A stretch of 64,000 nt of DNA, taken from Verrucomicrobiales bacterium. GTDB taxonomy: Bacteria; Verrucomicrobiota; Verrucomicrobiia; Limisphaerales; CAIMTB01. The stretch lies in assembly GCA_016795425.1 (NCBI GenBank), contig JAEUHG010000282.1, forward strand, positions 1-64,000. Direction: 5' to 3'. The notes beneath the pieces are model-generated. The model saw nothing but the letters and a program-made list of their open reading frames with translations. It made no database searches and had not been told where the DNA came from. Below, in pieces: positions 25,240-33,551 of this stretch; the stretch's first letter is position 1, and each line of letters opens with the position of its first letter. Position numbers and translations under genes: made by a program.

Positions 25240-26670
25240 ATGAATACGGATGCTCCTCTACTGGCGCCCGAACGGTGCGGAAAGAAAGCCGCGGGCCAAA
25301 TACCCTGTCGCTGCCTCATCGTCGAAGATGACCCCGCTTTCGCGGAACTCGTCGGTGGCGTGCTCACCTCGGCCGACGTGGAAATCCAGCTCGCCGATTC
25401 GATCCGCGCCGCGGAGAACTCTGTCGCCAAAGACTCCTTCGACCTCGTGATCCTGGACAACCGCCTGCCGGACGGCTCGGGGTTCGAGTTCTACCGTCGC
25501 CTGTCGGCACTGCGGCCCACACCTCTCGTGATCATGATCACCGGTGCGCCGGAACTCGCTCAGGCCATTGCGCTGACCCGCAATGGGCTGTTCGACTACC
25601 TCACCAAGCCGGTCGATCTCGACGCCCTCCGATCCGCCATCGCGCGCGCCGAGGAATGCCGACGCCGTTCGTCCTCGGACCCTGTATCGGAAACACTGGT
25701 GGGTCAGGCTGCCGGATTTCGGGAAGCCTTTGCCAAACTTCGCACCGCCGCGGAACACCCGGAAGCCACCGTTCTTCTGCTCGGCGAAACCGGTACCGGC
25801 AAAGACCTCGCCGCGCGCCAACTCCACGCCTGGACCTTCCAAAACACCCCGTCCCCGGCGCCATTCGTCGCCCTGAACTGCTCCGCCGTTCCCTCCGAAA
25901 TGTTCGAAGCTGAATTGTTTGGCAGCGAACGCGGCGCCTACACCGGCGCCGACAAACGACGGCCGGGACTGATCGAGGCCGCCCACGGTGGCACTCTCTT
26001 TCTCGATGAAGTCGGGGATGTCCCCCTGCCTCAGCAAAGCAAACTCCTTCGTTTCCTCGAGTCCGGAGAATACCGCGCCCTCGGATCCACCCAAGCAAAG
26101 CTCTTCCGCGGTCGCGTCGTCGCCGCTACCAATCGAGACCTTGCCGCCGAAGCCCGGGAAGGCCGCTTTCGCCAGGATCTGCTCTACCGCCTCGACGTCG
26201 TCCGCATCGTCCTCCCCCCGCTGCGAACCCGAACCGAGGACGTGCCACCTCTCGTCGAGTACCTGCTTTCCGAATTGTGCCAGAAATACAGCCGCCGCCG
26301 CCCACGGGTCCGACCCGACGACCTCGAACAGCTTCAGAAGTACCCGTTCCCCGGTAATGTCCGCGAACTGCGCAACATCCTGGAACGCTCGCTTCTCCAC
26401 ACGCCGATCCTCGATTCGTGGCTGGCTCTGGACCGTTCCTGGCTCCCCGCGGTCGACGAAACACGGCTCACCAACTCGAAGCCGGCGCGACGCCGAGAAC
26501 TGACCCCTCTCGAAGAGCAGGAATACGAAACCTTCAAGCGGGTCTTGATCGAGGAGGGCGGCGCCATCCGCCGAACAGCGGCCCGTTTGGGCGTCTCTCA
26601 TCAGGTGGTTCTTCGCCGGCTTCGCTGGTGGCCCGAGTTGCGCGACGCCATCCAGGCGAAGCCGGACTAG
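25240..26670 (+). CDS. NtrC-family sigma-54-dependent response regulator
   Basis: 476 aa in three parts. The receiver has acidic residues in IVEDD, phospho-acceptor Asp73 in LVILDNRLPDG and Lys in YLTKP. The AAA+ sigma-54 activator domain has Walker A GETGTGKD (182-189), the sigma-54 contact loop as GAYTGA (232-237), Walker B GGTLFLDEVGD and an R-finger segment ATNRDLAAE. The C-terminal Fis-type HTH is seen in IRRTAARLGVSHQVVLRRL. ATG 25240 starts 8 bases after the Ig-protein stop, so co-transcription is likely. The closest downstream kinase is the CHASE2 protein at 30328, with the FecR-barrel protein between them. Confidence 0.94.
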   Translation: MNTDAPLLAPERCGKKAAGQIPCRCLIVEDDPAFAELVGGVLTSADVEIQLADSIRAAENSVAKDSFDLVILDNRLPDGSGFEFYRRLSALRPTPLVIMITGAPELAQAIALTRNGLFDYLTKPVDLDALRSAIARAEECRRRSSSDPVSETLVGQAAGFREAFAKLRTAAEHPEATVLLLGETGTGKDLAARQLHAWTFQNTPSPAPFVALNCSAVPSEMFEAELFGSERGAYTGADKRRPGLIEAAHGGTLFLDEVGDVPLPQQSKLLRFLESGEYRALGSTQAKLFRGRVVAATNRDLAAEAREGRFRQDLLYRLDVVRIVLPPLRTRTEDVPPLVEYLLSELCQKYSRRRPRVRPDDLEQLQKYPFPGNVRELRNILERSLLHTPILDSWLALDRSWLPAVDETRLTNSKPARRRELTPLEEQEYETFKRVLIEEGGAIRRTAARLGVSHQVVLRRLRWWPELRDAIQAKPD

Positions 26671-26784
26671 CCACCGACCTCACCGCGCCCGCCGGCACGG
26701 TCCTACCCCATGCCCCGGTCTTGGCACGCAGAGTGCTCACGATTTCGCGAGGTGGCGGGGTTGCCTTTACCCGCACTCGCGCGC

Positions 26785-29700
26785 GTGAAATCCGGACTCG
26801 CCTCCCTATTGCTTCAGTGCCTAGCCGCCCTTCGGCGAACGATCGGCCTGCTGCTCCTTGTGCCTGCCCTCTCCACCTTCGCGGCCGCCACCCAACCCAT
26901 TGCCACCAACGATGTCCGAATCGTGGAACTGTCAGGACGGGTGGAGACGCTCTTCGCCGGCCAGGAAACCTGGGTTCAAGCCACTCACTCGTCGGTCCTT
27001 CGTCCCGGTGATCAACTCCGCACGGGAGCCGACAGCCGCGCCACCCTTCAATTCTCCGATCACAGCGTCTTTCGCATCGATCAATCGAGCCTCCTGGAAA
27101 TCCGTCCATCCGAAAAACCCAACGGCTGGAAGGAACTGTTCCTGCGCTTCGGAGCCATCTTCTTCCTCGATCGGGAACGTCCCTCTCCGGTCCGAATCTC
27201 CACGCCCACCACCACCAGCGCCATCCGAGGCACAGAGTTCCTGCTTGCGGTTAATGCCGTCGATGGCTCGACGGAACTATCCATGCTCGACGGCGTCGTC
27301 GACCTGACGGCCAATGGCGAAACTCTCGAAGTCATCACCGGCCAGCGCGCCGTCGCCCTGCCAGGACAAGGCACCCAGGTATCGCCCCTCCTGTTGACCC
27401 ATCGTCTCGTCCAATGGTGTCTCTACTACCCAGCCGTCTTGGATCCCGAGGACCTGTCGCTGGACCCGGAGGCGCACTCCGCTTTGGCCCCTGCCATTGC
27501 CGCCTACCGCTCCGGTGATCTTCCCAATGCGCTGGCAAATCTCCCCCGCGCACCGGACCGCTTCGGCGATGCCGCAACCCTGTTTGCCGCCGCCCTCAAA
27601 ACCAGTGTCGGACAAATCTCCGAAGTCGAGCGCGCCGCCAACCTCCCTGCCTCCCCACCGCCCGTCGTCCGCGCCCTGCGCTGGCTGATCGCCGTCACGC
27701 GTCAGGAGGAACTACCCCGCGACGCCTCCCCCACCACCACTTCGGAATGGCTGGGATGGTCCTACGTTCTGCAGGCGCGTCTGGACTTGCCTGGCGCCGC
27801 GCAGGCGGCCCGCCAAGCCACCCAACTCAGCCCCAACCTCGGCCACGCCTGGATTCGATACGCCGAACTCGAGTGGAGCCTGGGGCACTGGCGTGAAACC
27901 CGAAGCGCCCTGGCCCGAGGCCGGGAACTCTCGCCTCGAAGCCCGCGCATCGGTGTCCTGGAGGGATATCTGCACTGGGCGTCGGCTGACATCCCGCGGG
28001 CACGTGCCGCGTTCGACGAGGCGCGGTCACTCGACGGCAGCGTCGGCGACGCCTGGCTCGGACTCGGCCTGTGCGCCGCCTACGAAGGTGCCAATGACGA
28101 GGCCCGTCGGCTCTTCCAGATCGCGGCTACGTTGGAACCGCAGCGCGCGGTCACCCGAAGCTACCTCGGACGCGCCTTCGACGCGGCCCGCGACCGTGTT
28201 CTCGCCGAGCATGAATTCGAACTGGCTCTCCGACTGGACTCCTCGGATCCCACCGGCTGGTTGTACCGAGGCATCCACCACCAACAAACCCATGCCTTGA
28301 ATCGATCCGTCCTCGACCTCGAGGAGTCGGTCGCGCGCAACGACAACCGCGCACTCTTCCGATCGCGCCTGCTGCTCGACACGGATCGGGCCATGCGCCA
28401 AGCCGACCTCTCTCTCAGTTACGCGGAGACGGGACTTTCCGAGGTCGCCGCGCGGGCGGCCAGCCGCGCCCTCGAACAGGATTACGCCAACGCATCGGCC
28501 CACCTCATGCGCGCCCGCGCCCTGCAAAACCTCGAGGATCCGGCACGCTTCGATCTCCGCTGGGAGGCTCCTCGGCAGAACCACCTCCTCCTCGCCAATC
28601 TCCTTGCCCCCCCTGGCGCCGCCAATCTCTCCCAACAGTTGTCACAACAGGACTTCTACCACGCCGGAGGCGGCCTGTTCCATGGCAGCAGCCTCACCAC
28701 CTATCGCAGCTCGGGCGACTGGGAGGAGAATGCCACCTTCTTTGGCAGTGAGCGCCGCTTCGCCTACGCTCTCGACGGCCAATGGCAGTCGATCCACGGA
28801 GATCGCCCCAACGCCCAACGCGAACTCGCCCAAGCTTCGCTACAGCTCCGCCAAAATCTCACGGACGCGGATGGTCTGTACTTCCAGGCGGGAATCCTGC
28901 GCCGCGAAGGCGGCGACCCAAGTCGACTCTACGATCCCGAATCCGCCATCCGCGGCTACCGTTACCACGAGTGGCAGGAACCCGCGCTGGCTCTCGGCTA
29001 CGCCCGTGCTTGGAACCCCGGCTCCCACACGCTCGCCCTGGTGTCGCACGTCGACGAACACCTCGAAGTGTTCAATCCCGAACCCGAGATCCTGTTCCTC
29101 CGCCAACACAATGGCCAACCCACCAGCCTTCTCGTCGACCCCTTCTTCGACTCCCATCTCGACAGCCGCTTTCCGTTAACGTCCGTCGAGCTCCAGCACA
29201 TCCTGCAGACCGATGACCACGTCGTCGTGGCCGGCGGTGGCTACCAAGCCGGCCATCTCGACTCCCGCGAAACGCTCACCCGCGAACTGAGTCCCGCGGC
29301 AGTCGTGACCGAGTCGTCCCCTGAGTTCTCCGAAGCGCGCGGCTACGCCTACTACACTTTTCGCGCGTGGCGTCCCCTGGGACTCACCGCCGGGGTCACC
29401 GTGCAAGACATCGTCTATCCCCGGAACGCAGACTGGTCGCCTGTCAGCGATGAATCAGACCAACGAACGGCGGTGTCGCCAAAGGCCGGAGTGACCTACA
29501 CCCCCTGGAGCGGTGCCGTGTTTCGCGGCGGCTTCGCACAGGGGATCGGCAGCCAGGACTTCGCTTCCAGTCTTCGCCTCGAACCCAGCGAAATCGGCGG
29601 CTTTCCTCAGACCTTCCATGGGCTCGTGCCCTCATCCGCCGTCGGCGTGCTCACCGGCCAGCGGGAACAAATGTTGTCGCTGGGCTATGATCAACGCATC

Positions 29701-30288
29701 GGGCAACGCACCTTCTTCGGGGTCGCTGCCGAGGAACTTCGGTCCTGGGGCGAACAGACGCTCGGAATAATGACCCACGCGGGACCGGCCCCCATACCCG
29801 ATCAAACAGAACAACGGACGCAACGCATTGAGTTTCGCGAACAAGCCCTCGCTCTCTACGCATCCCACCTCATCGGCGAACGCTGGGCCGTGGGACTGCG
29901 ATACCGACTCGCCGAAGATCACCTCGACCGTTCGTTCCCCACCCTGCCCAAGGATCTGCCGGGAACCACCGAATTCGTCGGCGCGCGCGATGCCGTGCTT
30001 CACGACCTGGAAGGCTTCGCCCTCTTCAACCACGAATGCGGATTCTACGCCCAATGGAGTTCACGATGGCGCGGGCAGCATTCGACCGGCGGTCTCGACA
30101 CCCCGCCGGACGAGAACTTCTGGCAGCACGATCTCGCGGTTGGTTACCGCTTTCCCTATCGGCGCGCCGACCTCCGCATCGATCTGCTCAACCTGTTCGA
30201 TCAGGATTACCGGCTTAACCCGTTGAGTCCGTACCTCGAAACGCCGCGACGCCGCACCCTCCAACTCACCCTTCGCATCCACTTTTAA
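26785..30288 (+). CDS. FecR-TPR-outer-membrane beta-barrel fusion protein
   Basis: About 1167 aa from GTG 26785, which gives a basic start and a hydrophobic signal (TIGLLLLVPALSTFAAA); ATG 26710 is in frame. The FecR domain is about 35-200 (VELSGRVETLFAG, RPGDQLRTGADSRATLQFSD, STPTTTSAIRGTEFLLAV). A tetratricopeptide region follows to about 600 (AWLGLGLCAAYEGANDEARR). The last 550 residues are beta-rich with aromatic-girdle patterns and end in LRIHF, the C-terminal Phe expected for BamA-inserted barrels. The last part resembles TonB-dependent receptor ends (DLLNLFDQDYRLNPLSPYLE), but no plug domain is evident. It may be a transport or secretion pore with a periplasmic scaffold. It is placed between an NtrC activator and a CHASE2 kinase. 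Confidence 0.82.
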   Translation: MKSGLASLLLQCLAALRRTIGLLLLVPALSTFAAATQPIATNDVRIVELSGRVETLFAGQETWVQATHSSVLRPGDQLRTGADSRATLQFSDHSVFRIDQSSLLEIRPSEKPNGWKELFLRFGAIFFLDRERPSPVRISTPTTTSAIRGTEFLLAVNAVDGSTELSMLDGVVDLTANGETLEVITGQRAVALPGQGTQVSPLLLTHRLVQWCLYYPAVLDPEDLSLDPEAHSALAPAIAAYRSGDLPNALANLPRAPDRFGDAATLFAAALKTSVGQISEVERAANLPASPPPVVRALRWLIAVTRQEELPRDASPTTTSEWLGWSYVLQARLDLPGAAQAARQATQLSPNLGHAWIRYAELEWSLGHWRETRSALARGRELSPRSPRIGVLEGYLHWASADIPRARAAFDEARSLDGSVGDAWLGLGLCAAYEGANDEARRLFQIAATLEPQRAVTRSYLGRAFDAARDRVLAEHEFELALRLDSSDPTGWLYRGIHHQQTHALNRSVLDLEESVARNDNRALFRSRLLLDTDRAMRQADLSLSYAETGLSEVAARAASRALEQDYANASAHLMRARALQNLEDPARFDLRWEAPRQNHLLLANLLAPPGAANLSQQLSQQDFYHAGGGLFHGSSLTTYRSSGDWEENATFFGSERRFAYALDGQWQSIHGDRPNAQRELAQASLQLRQNLTDADGLYFQAGILRREGGDPSRLYDPESAIRGYRYHEWQEPALALGYARAWNPGSHTLALVSHVDEHLEVFNPEPEILFLRQHNGQPTSLLVDPFFDSHLDSRFPLTSVELQHILQTDDHVVVAGGGYQAGHLDSRETLTRELSPAAVVTESSPEFSEARGYAYYTFRAWRPLGLTAGVTVQDIVYPRNADWSPVSDESDQRTAVSPKAGVTYTPWSGAVFRGGFAQGIGSQDFASSLRLEPSEIGGFPQTFHGLVPSSAVGVLTGQREQMLSLGYDQRIGQRTFFGVAAEELRSWGEQTLGIMTHAGPAPIPDQTEQRTQRIEFREQALALYASHLIGERWAVGLRYRLAEDHLDRSFPTLPKDLPGTTEFVGARDAVLHDLEGFALFNHECGFYAQWSSRWRGQHSTGGLDTPPDENFWQHDLAVGYRFPYRRADLRIDLLNLFDQDYRLNPLSPYLETPRRRTLQLTLRIHF

Positions 30289-30327
30289 TCCCCACCGCCA
30301 CGTTGAACTTCCGCACGGACCCCACCC

Positions 30328-32709
30328 ATGGTTCGCTCGTCGAGGCCCTCCGATCGTAACGTGGATGCCTCGCCTCGCAGGAAACTCCTGAGGGCATTCG
30401 TCCTGGCGACGACCCTCGCATTCCTCGGCTGGACAGGGACCTCACACCTGTCGGGCTGGGCGGTCTACCTTGCGCGCGCCAGCTACGATGCGCTCCATCG
30501 TTGGGATGCTTCCACCCGCATTGACCGCGCCTCGAGCCCCGTGGTCGTCGTCTACCTGGACCTCCAGTCCCACCTCCAACTGCGCCAGAATCCCGCCGAA
30601 CGCTGGAACCGGGAATTGCACGCCGACCTTGTTCGACGACTCACTGAAGCCCACGCCCGCGCCATCGTGTTCGATATCGTGTTCGATACTCCCTGGCCGG
30701 ATCCCAAGGTCGACCAACAACTCGCCGAGGCCATGCGCCGCCATGGGCGCGTCATCCTGGCCGCCGAACATCACCAATCGGAACACGCCACCGGCCGCCT
30801 GCCTGAACTCCAGGTTCAGGGCATGCGAACCCCGGTGCCCACGCTCCGGGAGGCCGCCGCCGGTTGGGGTGCCGCAGAACTTCCCGTCGACGATGACTTC
30901 ATTGTCCGCTCCTCGCGCCGGTGGGTGGAAACGCCGAATCAACCCACCCTCGCTTGGGCAACGATTCAGGCCCTGGGCCTCGAGGACACCGTTCGCTCCC
31001 CCCGCAACGGGACCCCGGATGAATGGCTTCGCTACTACGGACCGCCCCTCACACTGCCTCACGTCAGCTACCATACCGTCCTCGATTCCAAAGGAGTCGA
31101 TCCGGAATTCTTTCGCGACCGCGTTGTGCTCATCGGCGCCCGCCCCATGGCTTCGGTCTTTGGCGAACGGCGGGACGAGTTGCGCAATCCGCTGGTCGGC
31201 TGGCGCGATCCCACTTCCTTCATGCCGGGAGTCGAGGTGCACGCCACCCAAATTCTGAACTGGATGCGCGATGACGCACTGCGCCGACTCCCCGCACCCT
31301 GGGAATCCGCGCTTAACCTCGTCGCCGCAGTGAGCGTCGCTTTGGCTCTCGTCTTCCTTCGCCCAGCCTTTGGCACCGCTGTCGCCGCCGGCATCGCCCT
31401 GGGCGGGTTCGCCCTGGGGCAAACCCTTTTTGTTGTCGGCGGACAATGGTCTTCCTGGCTTGTCATCTCCGCGGTCATCGCCCCCGCGGGTTGGTTGATC
31501 GGCCTCGCCCACCAGGGCATGCAATGGCAGCAACAACGCAAAAAACTCGAACAGCGTCGACTCGAGGACGCCCGCAAAATACGGCGCCAGGCAACCTTCA
31601 TTGACCAAGCCCAGGACATCATCGTGGTCACCAACCTCGAGGGCGTCGTCATCTATGCCAATCCCAGCGGCAGACGTTTCCTCGACCTCGCCGCCCCCCA
31701 AACCAACTCCAGCGGTTCCAGGGCCGAACCCACCTTCCGGGATTCGGAGTTCGAATCCCGCCGGCAAAACCTCCTCCGCCACGGGGAATGGTCCGGTACC
31801 GTCGAACTTCGCCCCGACCCACCTAACCACCGCATCCTGGAAAGCCGCTGGACCCTGATTCGAGGCGACGATGGCAACCCGGATTCCATCCTCATGATCA
31901 GCACGGATGTGACCGAGCGCCGGCGCCTCGAGGCCGAGTTCCTTCGGGCCCAACGCTGGGAAGCCCTCGGCTCCCTGGCAGGAGGCATGGCCCATGACCT
32001 CAACAACACCCTGGCCCCCGCCTTGCTCGGACTGCAAATGCTCGGCCGCACCGAGACCCGGCAAGAGCCCAAACGATTGCTCGCCATGATCGAGTCGCGC
32101 ACCCGCCGCGGCGCCGAAATCGTGCGCAACGTCCTCGAATTCCTGCGCGGCGGAACCCTGCCCATCGGCGAGATCCATCCAGCCGACCTCCTGCGGGAAC
32201 TCGAGAGCGTGATTCAGGATTCGTTTCCCAGAAACATCCAGGTCGTCAGCTTCGTTCCCCCACGCATCGGCCGGGTAAAGGGCAACGTCACCCAATTGCA
32301 CCAAGCTTTGCTGAATATCTGCGTCAATGCCCGCGATGCCATGCCGGAAGGTGGGCAACTCACCCTCGCGGTCGACGATGTCGACCTCGCTCCCGACGAA
32401 GCCGCCACCATGCGTTCGGCCAAACCAGGGAACTATGTCATGATCGCCATCAGCGACTCCGGCATCGGCATCGCGCCCGAACACCTCGACCGGATCTTCG
32501 ATCCGCTGTTCACCACCAAGCCGGATGGCAAAGGCACCGGACTCGGACTCACCTCCGTCGCCAAGATCATCGATCAACACTTCGGTTTTATCGCGGTGAG
32601 CAGCGAGGTGGGCGCCGGGTCCACCTTCGAAATCTACCTTCCACGCCTCACGTCACGCGCCTCCGAAGCCCGGCCCCCCACGACGACTCCCCATGCCGAC
32701 GACGCGTAG
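30328..32709 (+). CDS. CHASE2-PAS sensor histidine kinase
   Basis: 793 aa. One N-terminal transmembrane segment (FVLATTLAFLGWTG) is followed by an extracytoplasmic CHASE2 domain (VVVVYLDLQSHLQL; AIVFDIVFDTPWPDP; FRDRVVLIGARP) and a group of about three membrane helices at about 325-395. Then come a short coiled coil, a PAS domain (IIVVTNLEGVVIYANPSGRR), HisKA with GGMAHDLNNTLAP (His556) and HATPase_c (NICVNARDAMPEGG, ISDSGIGI, GKGTGLGLTSV). This is the usual NtrB-like kinase form and suits the sigma-54 activator at 25240 as partner; that pairing is inferred. It starts 39 bases after the barrel gene. Confidence 0.93.
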   Translation: MVRSSRPSDRNVDASPRRKLLRAFVLATTLAFLGWTGTSHLSGWAVYLARASYDALHRWDASTRIDRASSPVVVVYLDLQSHLQLRQNPAERWNRELHADLVRRLTEAHARAIVFDIVFDTPWPDPKVDQQLAEAMRRHGRVILAAEHHQSEHATGRLPELQVQGMRTPVPTLREAAAGWGAAELPVDDDFIVRSSRRWVETPNQPTLAWATIQALGLEDTVRSPRNGTPDEWLRYYGPPLTLPHVSYHTVLDSKGVDPEFFRDRVVLIGARPMASVFGERRDELRNPLVGWRDPTSFMPGVEVHATQILNWMRDDALRRLPAPWESALNLVAAVSVALALVFLRPAFGTAVAAGIALGGFALGQTLFVVGGQWSSWLVISAVIAPAGWLIGLAHQGMQWQQQRKKLEQRRLEDARKIRRQATFIDQAQDIIVVTNLEGVVIYANPSGRRFLDLAAPQTNSSGSRAEPTFRDSEFESRRQNLLRHGEWSGTVELRPDPPNHRILESRWTLIRGDDGNPDSILMISTDVTERRRLEAEFLRAQRWEALGSLAGGMAHDLNNTLAPALLGLQMLGRTETRQEPKRLLAMIESRTRRGAEIVRNVLEFLRGGTLPIGEIHPADLLRELESVIQDSFPRNIQVVSFVPPRIGRVKGNVTQLHQALLNICVNARDAMPEGGQLTLAVDDVDLAPDEAATMRSAKPGNYVMIAISDSGIGIAPEHLDRIFDPLFTTKPDGKGTGLGLTSVAKIIDQHFGFIAVSSEVGAGSTFEIYLPRLTSRASEARPPTTTPHADDA

Positions 32710-32802
32710 TTCCAGTCTCTTCGCAGAGGAAGAGGCGATCATAAGAGATTTCTAACCTGGATCAGGGCTATTCTTAATCCGACCCGTTCCAGATTGGGCC
32801 CC

Positions 32803-33546
32803 ATGGAACGGGCATTCAAAAGCCGGCGAATCCTGGTCTGGGACTGGCCGATTCGAGTGTTTCACGCGGCCTTCGGCTTCGCCGTCGTCGCGGCCATGGC
32901 GATTTCTCTCCTGGTCGACGACGACAGCCCCGCTTTCCGATGGCACATGCTCTTCGGACTCGGCGCGGTCTCCCTTCTGGCGGCACGTCTGGTTCTCGGA
33001 CTGTTCGGATCGCGCACCGCCCGATTCAGCGCCTTTCCCATTCAGCCCTCGGCCTTGAAGCGGTACGCCATCGAGGTCCTGCGCGGCACAGGACGCACCT
33101 ACGCCGGCCGCAACCCAGGCTCCGCCGCCGCCGCGGTTTTGATGTTCCTCCTGGTGCCGGCCCTCGCCATGACGGGACTGGGCTGGGGCGGCGGGGAAAC
33201 CGAGGACCTCCACGGGGCGCTTGCCTACTCGTTGATGGCGGTGGTTGGCGTTCATCTTGCCGGCCTCGCTCTCCATACCTGGCGGTATCGCGAGAACATC
33301 GGCGCTTCCATGGTCACTGGCCGTGCGGAAGGCCCCGATGGCGCCACCGGACTCGCCTCGTCCCGTCCGTGGTTGGGCGTGGCAATGGCAGTGTTCACAG
33401 CCCTGGTCGCGTGGTGGCTGATCACCGGCTTCGACTCTGGCGCCGGCACCGTGCGATGGCCGGGAATGACCAGCGCCCTTCGTCTGGGCGAAGCCGAACA
33501 CTCCGAACACGAACACGGCGAACGCCGCTCCCACCACGACGATTAG
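32803..33546 (+). CDS. Cytochrome b561/NiFe-hydrogenase-type b subunit with His-rich tail
   Basis: A 247-aa membrane diheme cytochrome b. Four or five hydrophobic helices carry the expected heme histidines: WDWPIRVFHAAFG in helix 1, FRWHMLFG in helix 2, and DLHGALAY with VHLAGLALH in the later helices. A fifth helix (VAMAVFTALVAWWLITGF) follows. The C-terminus is His/Glu-rich (EHSEHEHGERRSHHDD, five His), suggesting metal binding. Five bases separate it from the P-type ATPase gene, so it belongs to that metal operon. It may be a ferric or cupric reductase or respiratory electron carrier; this is inferred from context. ATG 32803 is preferred to ATG 32794. Confidence 0.85.
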   Translation: MERAFKSRRILVWDWPIRVFHAAFGFAVVAAMAISLLVDDDSPAFRWHMLFGLGAVSLLAARLVLGLFGSRTARFSAFPIQPSALKRYAIEVLRGTGRTYAGRNPGSAAAAVLMFLLVPALAMTGLGWGGGETEDLHGALAYSLMAVVGVHLAGLALHTWRYRENIGASMVTGRAEGPDGATGLASSRPWLGVAMAVFTALVAWWLITGFDSGAGTVRWPGMTSALRLGEAEHSEHEHGERRSHHDD

Positions 33547-33551
33547 CCCCG

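Noticed and set aside
31745..31765. tRNA-like T-loop string (TTCGAATCC)
   Set aside because: It lies inside the CHASE2 kinase coding sequence and no acceptor, D or anticodon arms surround it.
30442..32580. 712-codon open frame on the minus strand
   Set aside because: Antisense to the CHASE2 kinase, whose motifs are clear; no domain is seen in the antisense frame.
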